Below are positions 55,760 to 62,346 of a stretch of 64,000 bases of DNA, in pieces. Where the stretch lies: positions 930,001-994,000 of the forward strand of contig CALSUJ010000001.1 in assembly GCA_943789505.1 (NCBI GenBank). Direction: 5' to 3'. Position 1 is the first letter of the stretch. Every line of letters begins with the position of its first letter. This DNA is from an uncultured Flavobacteriales bacterium (lineage in GTDB: Bacteria > Bacteroidota > Bacteroidia > Flavobacteriales > BACL11). A program made the position numbers and the translations under genes. The notes below the pieces were generated by a model. That model saw only the letters and a program-made list of their open reading frames with translations, did not search any database and was not told the origin of the DNA.

Positions 55760-55835
55760 TTTATTATGTTTTAAATTTAAATAATTTGTTTTCTGAGTGA
55801 TAGTAATTGCAATTACAATGCCATAACAATTTATA

Positions 55836-55850
55836 CGTCAAAACTGACAT
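55836..55850 (-). promoter_or_regulatory. Dyad upstream of dnaK (TGTCA-GTTT-TGACG)
   Basis: On the minus strand ATGTCAGTTTTGACG, a nearly perfect inverted repeat about 75 nt before the dnaK start. Another dyad, CTGAC-AGAGC-GTCAG, lies at 55887-55901 just after the stop of the upstream lipoprotein gene. Position fits an operator or stress-promoter element of dnaK; the regulator is unknown. Confidence 0.3.
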
Positions 55851-55902
55851 AAAAACAAAACCCTAGAGAAAATTAAAAGTGATTTACTGACAGAGCGTCA
55901 GA

Positions 55903-56883
55903 TTATTGAAAATTTCTATCCAAACCATCAATTGAAGTTAAATAATCAATAGTTCGATTTGCAATAGAAAACCCTTTTCTAGTTTTAGTAAATCTTGATG
56001 AAAACAAACCTATACCATTATTAATATTAGTAAATTGAGGACGTTCCTGTACTATACCAGTAATTTCCTCATTAATTACTCTATACGTTTTTAAATTCTC
56101 TGAACCAACTGTCATTATTAGATCAATGCTGAGAAATTTTCTTTCAATTAATGGATCTTTAACTAATTCATTTTTTAAAAAATTAAAAAACTTCTCACCT
56201 TCAAATTCAAAAATATTTGTTTCTTCCAAAACTGAACTAGTGTAGATAAGGTTTTTAGCAATATCATTTTCATTATAATTAAAAATTAACTCAATTTGAT
56301 ATTGCACCCCATTATCAGTAGAATTTCCCCAGGTTACTACTGTAGAACTAAATTTCGTTGCACTTGGGTTTCCAGGAATCCAAGTTTCTATAAATCCGAA
56401 AGGAAAACCTGCACCCATATCAAAATTAAATCCAGAAATAATATTAGTGGTTGAACTAACTTCATTACCAGTAATATTATTTTTAATTAGTAATTCATAC
56501 TCAAAATTTGAATTCAAAAAATTATTATTTTCAAAAGTATACACAATAATTGAATCATTAAAAACACCATCATTTCTTAATGTTGGCACTTCATCCAAAG
56601 TAATAGTGTCCCTAGTTCCATTGTTTTTTACTTTAATCACTTTAACAGCTAACTCACCTTGATCAAAATTAATTGAATCAGCAAACTGAGCCATTTGTAA
56701 TGCATCCATTTTCCCTAAAAAAGCTTTACTAATCTTAATTTGTTGAGTTTTCATTTCATCTCCAGCATCTAAAAGCCCGTACACAACTGTCACCTCCTCC
56801 CACTCTGCATTTACATCAAAATCAGTATCACAAGAAGTGAATATGATTGTAAAAACACTAACTAATAAATATATTTTTTTCAT
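55903..56883 (-). CDS. Lipoprotein resembling DUF4249 proteins
   Basis: 326 residues. Lipobox FTSC (Cys18). Beta-rich extracellular-type protein whose early segment (EEVTVVYGLLDAGDEMKTQQIKISKAFLG) and spacing resemble DUF4249 lipoproteins that often accompany TonB-dependent receptors; none is present here. Start ATG is 5 nt after a -7 box (TAACTTTG). Divergent from the SPOR protein gene. Confidence 0.7.
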   Translation of the reverse strand: MKKIYLLVSVFTIIFTSCDTDFDVNAEWEEVTVVYGLLDAGDEMKTQQIKISKAFLGKMDALQMAQFADSINFDQGELAVKVIKVKNNGTRDTITLDEVPTLRNDGVFNDSIIVYTFENNNFLNSNFEYELLIKNNITGNEVSSTTNIISGFNFDMGAGFPFGFIETWIPGNPSATKFSSTVVTWGNSTDNGVQYQIELIFNYNENDIAKNLIYTSSVLEETNIFEFEGEKFFNFLKNELVKDPLIERKFLSIDLIMTVGSENLKTYRVINEEITGIVQERPQFTNINNGIGLFSSRFTKTRKGFSIANRTIDYLTSIDGLDRNFQ

Positions 56884-56888
56884 GTTTG

Positions 56889-56896
56889 CAAAGTTA
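56889..56896 (-). promoter_or_regulatory. -7 box abutting the 56883 lipoprotein start (TAACTTTG)
   Basis: Minus-strand TAACTTTG 5 nt before the ATG; leaderless arrangement. Confidence 0.55.
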
Positions 56897-56929
56897 TTCT
56901 TTTATATGATATGATAAACGCATAATTTG

Positions 56930-56937
56930 TAAATTTG
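56930..56937 (+). promoter_or_regulatory. -7 box of the SPOR-panB-rluA operon (TAAATTTG)
   Basis: TAAATTTG 18 nt before the ATG at 56956. Confidence 0.5.
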
Positions 56938-56955
56938 CCACACTTTGAACTAAAT

Positions 56956-58407
56956 ATGAAAATGAAAACAATTTTTACTACATTACTTTTATCTGTTAGT
57001 CTTATAACAAATGGTATCGCTCAACAAATATCATCTGACGCTTATAATCATACTGAAATACATGAAGATTTCAGCCAAGAAGGTAAAATTTTTCCTGTAA
57101 TAAATACGACTGAGAATCAATTTATAATTGACAATGGAGATTACTTTTTAAGCAGAAATAATATGGATAGCCAATATATAATTAATTGCAATAACTCCTC
57201 TTTTTCAGATTTTATATTAAAAACAAGTATCCGAATTGGTCCAAGCAATAATAAAAATGCAAGTATTGGAATTATACTAAAAGCTCAAATAAAAGGAGAC
57301 GGAGCTATTATCTTTGAAATAAACAAAAAAGGAGAATATAGAATAAAACAACTTTTAGACAATACCTATAAAACCTTAAGCGGTCTTAGAAAAAATGAAG
57401 GTTGGGTAAAAAGCAAAATAATAAATGGGGTTGATGAACATAATGCTATTGAAATAAGAACTGAAAATAATCATTATGATGTATATATAAATAATGACTA
57501 CTTAACTACTTTCTTTAACCCAGATTACAGAAGAGGATCATGCGGCATAATAATTAGCCCTGAAACAAAAGCTAGAATTGCTTATTACCATTTAAACACA
57601 CAAGGAGAAAGCACTACTCTGACAGCAACTAATACTAGCCAGATTACGAGCAATACAAATACTGAAATTGAAGAATTAAATAGAGAAATTGCTACACTTG
57701 AGACAAATAATACAAAACTTAACTTCTTAAGTAATGAACAAAAAGAAAATCAGAGGCTGGAATTAAAATCATTAAAAGAGAAGAATAATGAGCAAGAAAA
57801 AGAAATAGCAAGTTTGAATAGAAAAATTTCTGATTTTAAAAATAACAACTTAAAAGTTAACGAAACAGAAAATACAGATGAAACAATTATACAAACAAAT
57901 ACGAAATTAAAAAAAGCAAAGCAGGAAATATCTATTTTAAGAGATATCAAAAATAGACAAGATGGCATTGTTAACGATTTAAATAGTCAACTTTCATTAT
58001 TAAAAGCAAAACAACTTGATTTAAGGTCTGTAGTACAAGCTTTGAACAAGAAAACAAGTAGCCTAGAGACAACCAATATTGAATTAAAAGAATTATTCAT
58101 ACTTAAAGACTTTGAATCGAATGGTATTAAACCTTCTGACTTAAGTAAGAGGACTAATCCCTATTCAACACCAAAAAACATTGTAGGAAATAGTACAATA
58201 TATGCTGTACAATTTGGTGTATTTATGCAAGTACAAGCGTATTCTACACTAAAAGTGTCGGATGAAGTTTGGTACGAAAAAACCGAACATGGTACTTATG
58301 TTTACCTTTCAGGACAATTTAAGAACCCAAAAGAAGCAACAGCACACAAAAATAAAGTTGCAGCTTTAGGATACCCAAATGCATTTGTAGTAACCCTAAC
58401 AAAATAA
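56956..58407 (+). CDS. Secreted coiled-coil protein with laminin-G-like and SPOR domains
   Basis: 483 residues from the ATG at 56956 (a TTG at 56935 is in frame but overlaps the -7 box). Signal peptide (ends GIAQ). Residues about 25-200 look like a concanavalin/DUF1080-type jelly roll (FIIDNGDYFLSRNN, FSDFILKTSIRIG, IIFEINKKGEYRIKQL). About 225-385 form long coiled coils rich in Glu/Lys/Asn. The last 70 residues are a SPOR domain (IYAVQFGVFMQVQAY ... AALGYPNAFVV), which by family knowledge binds denuded peptidoglycan at division sites. 3 nt before panB. Confidence 0.8.
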   Translation: MKMKTIFTTLLLSVSLITNGIAQQISSDAYNHTEIHEDFSQEGKIFPVINTTENQFIIDNGDYFLSRNNMDSQYIINCNNSSFSDFILKTSIRIGPSNNKNASIGIILKAQIKGDGAIIFEINKKGEYRIKQLLDNTYKTLSGLRKNEGWVKSKIINGVDEHNAIEIRTENNHYDVYINNDYLTTFFNPDYRRGSCGIIISPETKARIAYYHLNTQGESTTLTATNTSQITSNTNTEIEELNREIATLETNNTKLNFLSNEQKENQRLELKSLKEKNNEQEKEIASLNRKISDFKNNNLKVNETENTDETIIQTNTKLKKAKQEISILRDIKNRQDGIVNDLNSQLSLLKAKQLDLRSVVQALNKKTSSLETTNIELKELFILKDFESNGIKPSDLSKRTNPYSTPKNIVGNSTIYAVQFGVFMQVQAYSTLKVSDEVWYEKTEHGTYVYLSGQFKNPKEATAHKNKVAALGYPNAFVVTLTK

Positions 58408-58410
58408 AAA

Positions 58411-59229
58411 ATGTCAGTAGCTAAAAAAGATTATAAAAGAGTAACCACTAATACCCTTGGTGAAATGAAGCAAAATGGAGAGAAAATCTCCATGCTTACT
58501 GCTTACGATTATACCCTTGCCAAAATTATTGATGGATCAGGAATTGATGTCATCTTAGTTGGTGATTCGGCATCAAATGTAATGGCTGGTTATGAAACTA
58601 CTTTACCCATCACCCTTGATCAAATGATTTATCATGCAGCATCAGTTGTGCGTGCAGTAGACAGAGCTTTAGTAGTAGTGGATATGCCTTTTGGTTCTTA
58701 TCAAGGAAATTCATTAGAAGCTCTTTCATCAGCAATTAGAATCATGAAAGAAAGTGGCGGACATTCAGTAAAGCTAGAAGGAGGAAGCGAAATTATTGAA
58801 TCCGTTGAGAGAATACTAACTGCAGGAATTCCTGTAATGGGACACTTAGGACTTACCCCTCAATCCATCTACAAATTCGGAACTTATACTGTACGGGCAA
58901 AGGAACAAGAGGAAGCAGATAAACTATTAGCTGATGCTAAACTGTTAGAGGAAGCTGGATGTTTTGCTTTAGTATTAGAGAAAGTACCTGCCCAATTGGC
59001 TCAAAAAGTAGCGGAAAGCATAAATATTCCTGTTATCGGAATTGGAGCTGGAGCTGGAGTTGATGGACAAGTACTTGTATTACACGACATGTTAGGAATG
59101 ACACATGAATTCAATCCAAGGTTCTTAAGAAGATACCTTAGTTTATTTGATGAGATTACAGGAGCTGTAAAAAGCTATGTTTCAGATGTAAAATCAACTG
59201 ATTTTCCAAACGAGAAGGAGCAATACTAA
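58411..59229 (+). CDS. panB: 3-methyl-2-oxobutanoate hydroxymethyltransferase
   Basis: 272 residues. First committed step of pantothenate biosynthesis: transfers a hydroxymethyl group from methylene-tetrahydrofolate to alpha-ketoisovalerate. Family motifs [33 protein letters not shown] (Mg-binding Asp), [28 protein letters not shown], and [24 protein letters not shown]. Standard length and start. Its TAA overlaps the rluA ATG (TAATG). Confidence 0.96.
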   Translation: MSVAKKDYKRVTTNTLGEMKQNGEKISMLTAYDYTLAKIIDGSGIDVILVGDSASNVMAGYETTLPITLDQMIYHAASVVRAVDRALVVVDMPFGSYQGNSLEALSSAIRIMKESGGHSVKLEGGSEIIESVERILTAGIPVMGHLGLTPQSIYKFGTYTVRAKEQEEADKLLADAKLLEEAGCFALVLEKVPAQLAQKVAESINIPVIGIGAGAGVDGQVLVLHDMLGMTHEFNPRFLRRYLSLFDEITGAVKSYVSDVKSTDFPNEKEQY

Positions 59230-59889
59230 TGTTAGAAGTATTATATGAGGACAATCACATAATCGCGATTAACAAAAAATCGGGCGACATAGTACAAGGA
59301 GATAAAACAGGAGACGCACCATTATCTGATTTTGTAAAAGCGTATATCAAAAAAAAATACAACAAACCTGGAGAAGTTTTCTTAGGTACTATCCATAGGT
59401 TGGATCGCCCTACTTCAGGAGTAGTATTATATGCCCGAACAAGCAAGGCACTTACCCGTATGAATGAACAATTCCGTGAAAAGCAAGTGCAAAAAACATA
59501 TTGGGCTGTAGTGGACAGTGCACCAGCAAATGATTCAGGAACCCTTGAAAATTATTTACTTAAAAACCAAAAGCAGAACAAATCCTATATTACAAAGGGG
59601 TCAGATGGAAAACATGCTATTTTAGACTTTAAAATGCTTAAAAAGTTAGACAATTTTTTTCATTTGGAAATAAAACCAAAAACTGGAAGACACCACCAGA
59701 TAAGAGTACAATTAGCACATATAGGGTGTATTATTAAAGGGCGATTTGAAGTATGGCGCCAAAAGAAGTAATAAAGACGCTAGTATACATTTGTTAGCTC
59801 AAAAGTTAGAGTTTATACATCCAGTGAAAAAAGAATCTATAACAATAGTCGCTCCAGCTCCTAAGGATAGCATTTGGGATGCTTGCTAA
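59229..59889 (+). pseudogene. RluA-family pseudouridine synthase with a frameshift
   Basis: Residues 1-170 are a normal RluA-type rRNA/tRNA pseudouridine synthase: VLYEDNHIIAINKKSGD, catalytic HRLDRPTSGVVLYART (Asp near 58) and KTGRHHQIRVQLAHIGC. At 59739-59741 an extra G in GGG breaks the frame, giving a premature stop at 59771. In the next frame the sequence continues perfectly as GDLKYGAKRSNKDASIHLLA and on through EFIHPVKKES to a TAA at 59887-59889, exactly the expected end of the family. One base insertion, either real or a sequencing error, separates it from an intact gene. Overlaps panB by 1 nt. Confidence 0.8.
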
Positions 59890-60033
59890 TAACCTTAAAA
59901 CATAGGGTTTCTGCTTGTTTGATAAAGTAATTTCCCTGATTTAAAAAACTAAAGTCTAATTGCTCCTTACGGATTTAAAATTCATCTCTATATATGTAGT
60001 AAGTATTGATTTGTACTTACTTTAGTACTTCAG
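59890..60033 (-). other. Degenerate repeat copy with DUF5681-like traces
   Basis: No intact gene. On the minus strand 59902-59921 is a 17/20 match to 60251-60270 (CAAACAAGCAGAAACCCTAT versus GGAACAAGCGGAAACCCTAT), and about 60005-60025 encodes STNQYLL, matching STNQYPL of the ORF at 60181-60285. These look like scattered, decayed pieces of a second copy of that ORF. Confidence 0.45.
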
Positions 60034-60150
60034 TTAAACAAACATTAGCTGATAAAATATATATACAGCCACACCTAAAAATACTAGAAGTGCCAAAAGA
60101 TTACAATAGTCCTGTAAATTCATACTATTCTCATCATTAATTTTTTCCAT
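60034..60150 (-). CDS. 38-residue single-helix membrane peptide
   Basis: Short ORF: 13 hydrophilic residues (MEKINDENSMNLQ), then DYCNLLALLVFLGVAVYIFY, a convincing single transmembrane helix, and a 4-residue tail. The ATG lies 3 nt after a perfect TATATTTG -7 box, the same leaderless arrangement as several full-length genes here. That supports a real gene, although it sits in a decayed region. No family recognised. Confidence 0.45.
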   Translation of the reverse strand: MEKINDENSMNLQDYCNLLALLVFLGVAVYIFYQLMFV

Positions 60151-60153
60151 ATA

Positions 60154-60161
60154 CAAATATA
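60154..60161 (-). promoter_or_regulatory. -7 box abutting the 38-residue ORF (TATATTTG)
   Basis: Minus-strand TATATTTG, 3 nt before the ATG at 60150. Confidence 0.45.
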
Positions 60162-60180
60162 AACACACTTTATATAGCAA

Positions 60181-60285
60181 TTATGTTGAGGCTTTATAGT
60201 TATTAACTAGTGGGTATTGATTAGTACTTAATGAACCTTTAGGTCTACCTATAGGGTTTCCGCTTGTTCCTTTCTTAAATGGCAT
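60181..60285 (-). pseudogene. DUF5681-like N-terminal fragment
   Basis: 34-residue ORF beginning MPFKKGTSGNPIGRPKGS, the characteristic N-terminus of DUF5681 proteins (common near phage and mobile-element genes), then LSTNQYPLVNNYKAST and stop. Full family members are much longer, so this is a truncated remnant. Parts recur in degenerate form at 59902-60025. Suggests a former mobile element at this site. Confidence 0.6.
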
Positions 60286-60371
60286 AGTCTTTTACTATAG
60301 ATATAAAAGGCTAATAAATTTTAAATTCGATTGCTTACGCATTAATTTTAAATGGATAAATGGTTAAATAG

Positions 60372-61660
60372 TTAAAAAGCCCGAACAGCCCTAACATCGT
60401 AGTGTTGTCCTTATCGTGTAGTTCCTGGTATCCATTGTAGAAATTCTGTATCCACGCATCGTAGTTACGTACTCAGTAGAACTCCAATAGTAGTAATTAG
60501 CAAAACCACCAATATTTCCTAATCCTAAAGCATTACCTTGACCAATATTTAAATACATTTTATTTAATTCATCTATTGAAGGCAAGAACCAATCACTGTA
60601 TCCTCCAATAGTTAGATTCAGCACAAATATCTGCAGCTCGTTCCTGTTGTACACCAGCTTCAATATCAATTGTGTTTTGATTACCTGTTCCAATAGCTGT
60701 TCCATCTGCTCCTGAAATCAGAGTTCCATATACAGCCCCATTCTGCACCAGAAGATTGGTCTGAGGCTGCTGCAATTAAGCCGTGAACTTGACCAGCTAC
60801 ATATCCTATATCTCCTGCTTGTAATATATAAAAGATAATACCACCTTGACTAAAATCACCAATTGCATAGTCACAAGTTGCATTATCAATATTAGCAGTT
60901 GCATCATAATTATTTACTGATGCATCCGTACATCCAAAATGAAGAAAAGAGTTTAATACTGTAAGAGATGAATCAAGAGATGAAACTACTTGAATTAAAG
61001 AATCGTTTGTGCTAACTACATAAGGACTAACAGAAGTTCCAGCACCAGTGACACTTATGCCTGTTCCTGCGTTTGTTATTCCACCTTGCCCGTCTACACC
61101 ATCTACTCCGTCAATACCATCATTTCCATCATCACCATTTTGCCCGTCTATTCCATCTTGCCCATCTATTCCATCTTGTCCATCATAACCATTTTGTCCG
61201 TCATTTCCATCTTGTCCGTCTTGCCCGTCATCACCATCAACACCGGGTACACCCTGTAGTCCTTGAGGAGCCTGGATTAGCTGAATAAATTGAATAAGGA
61301 ACACTCATAAATGCTGTTGTTCCCATATCTACAAGACCACTTCCGTAATCTACCTCTACTTTTAATAAATGATTAGAAGCTCCCCAATCTATTACATCAA
61401 AGGTTACTGAACTACCAACAGATGTTGCTGTTCCCTGTCCTATAATGGCTGTATATAAACCATAATCGTTAGTAGATACTGTGTGGGTTTATTGCCAACT
61501 TCACAGCTGAAGTAGCTATATCTGATATAACAGAAAACTGAATCGTTAAAGCTTGATTCATCAGTACAGCACCAGAAGCATCTCTGGCAACGGCCTGGTA
61601 ATTAATTCCTTGTGGTACACTCTGAGCAAAAGTTATTGCACAAAATAGTACGCTTAGTAT
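60372..61660 (-). pseudogene. Frameshifted secreted protein with collagen-like repeats and DUF1566 domain
   Basis: Read across frames on the minus strand the product is continuous: signal peptide (LSVLFCAITFAQ), GINYQAVARDASGAVLMNQ, STNDYGLYTAIIGQGTA, MGTTAFMSVPYSIYSA, about 20 Gly-X-Y triplets (GQDGQDGNDGQNGYDGQDG style, 61084-61262), a linker FGCTDASVNNYDATANIDNA, and a DUF1566 lectin-like domain ([29 protein letters not shown]) ending VRAVRAF at 60372. Frame breaks occur near 61490, 61265, 60740, 60619 and 60405, and no start codon remains. The three separate minus-strand ORFs here (60391-60705, 60593-60775, 60681-61304) are pieces of it. Its intact form would be a T9SS-era surface/tail-fibre-like protein. 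Confidence 0.85.
61084..61262 (-). repeat. Collagen-like Gly-X-Y coding repeat
   Basis: Tandem 9-nt units (mostly Gly-Asp/Asn-Gly-Gln/Ile patterns) encoding about 20 Gly-X-Y triplets dominated by Asp, Gln and Asn. It produces a spurious His-rich open frame on the plus strand (61073-61288). Confidence 0.8.
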
Positions 61661-62048
61661 AGTTTAAAGTCTAATTGTTTTTGCTGTTCGTTATTTAATT
61701 TATCCTTAATAACTATCTTGCCATTTACATCATAAACCAATAGTTCAGCATTGACATTCTGCTCAAGCTCTATAATTAAAAAGTTGGTAGCTGGATTTGG
61801 ATAAACCTTTGTCTTAATATCTAAATTAACAACCCCAGAAGTTATACTCTTCCATTCCTTGATGAAAGCCTTGAGTTATAATCGTACTATTGCTAAAAGT
61901 CTCAATCATTACTTCACCAACTGTTAAATCAGTAGAAGCTGTAGAATTACTAAATGAAGCTCCTGCACTACCAATAACTGAAGGAGATAGAATCTGCCCA
62001 AACCCAATCATTGGCTAAGCAATGTAATATAAGTAGGGGTTTTTTCAT
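61654..62048 (-). pseudogene. Frameshifted small secreted protein with T9SS type A tail
   Basis: The ATG at 62048 starts a broken copy of the signal peptide of the next gene (MKKxLLI...LPMIGFGQ, out of frame after about 6 codons). The body reads ILSPSVIGSAGASFSNSTA, LTVGEVMIETFSNSTIITQG, then shifts frame near 61840 into TSGVVNLDIKTKVYPNPATN, FLIIELEQNVNAELLVYDVN and GKIVIKD, a T9SS type A domain. It stops at 61654 before the expected KGIY-like strand, running straight into the signal peptide of the collagen-like pseudogene. I infer a deletion joining the two plus at least two frame breaks. Confidence 0.82.
61993..62048 (-). repeat. Direct repeat of a signal-peptide coding sequence (copy 1)
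   Basis: About 55 bp nearly identical to 62270-62323, the first codons of the intact gene there. This copy has small insertions and substitutions that break the frame. Confidence 0.6.
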
Positions 62049-62050
62049 TG

Positions 62051-62323
62051 TTAATCTATTGTTTTAATTATTTGTAATGAATCCTTTGGTTGAATTATTT
62101 TCCATTTTATAAATTGTGTGTTATTCCAATCAATACTATCTTTTTTAGTAGAAATTTTAAATTCACCATTAGGAGTATAAAAATTATCCTTGCTCAGGTA
62201 TTCAAAGGTATATTCTAATACAGTATTTATTGCAGCATCCATACTACTTCCCATCTGATTTGAGTTTTGTTGCCCAAACCCAATCATTGGTAAAGCAATA
62301 AATATAAGTAGTATTTTTTTCAT
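62051..62323 (-). CDS. Short secreted protein of unknown function
   Basis: 90 residues. Signal peptide [18 protein letters not shown], then about 72 residues (MDAAINTVLEYTFEYLSKD, NNTQFIKWKIIQPKDSLQII) with no recognised family and no sorting tail. Its signal-peptide DNA is duplicated at the adjacent pseudogene. Possibly a surviving member of the same secreted-protein cluster, or a truncated one. A -7 box (TATTTTTG) lies 10 nt upstream. Confidence 0.6.
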   Translation of the reverse strand: MKKILLIFIALPMIGFGQQNSNQMGSSMDAAINTVLEYTFEYLSKDNFYTPNGEFKISTKKDSIDWNNTQFIKWKIIQPKDSLQIIKTID

Positions 62324-62333
62324 CTTAGTTGTT

Positions 62334-62341
62334 CAAAAATA
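62334..62341 (-). promoter_or_regulatory. -7 box of the 62323 gene (TATTTTTG)
   Basis: Minus-strand TATTTTTG in the 23-nt gap after the priA stop, 10 nt before the ATG. Confidence 0.4.
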
Positions 62342-62346
62342 CAAAA

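Noticed and set aside
59739-59745. Programmed frameshift in the RluA-type gene
   Set aside because: No slippery heptamer or downstream structure is evident, and this family is not known to use frameshifting. A simple one-base insertion explains it.
60391-60775. Two separate minus-strand ORFs (60391-60705 and 60593-60775) as independent genes
   Set aside because: Read in order across frames, together with 60681-61304, they give one continuous collagen-like/DUF1566 protein. They are frameshifted pieces.
61073-61288. Plus-strand His-rich ORF (71 codons)
   Set aside because: It is the complementary reading of the Gly-X-Y coding repeat of the minus-strand pseudogene; its composition follows from that repeat.
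61826-62011. 61-residue ORF as a real small gene
   Set aside because: Its start lies inside a broken signal peptide and its end inside a frameshift before a T9SS tail; it is part of a pseudogene.
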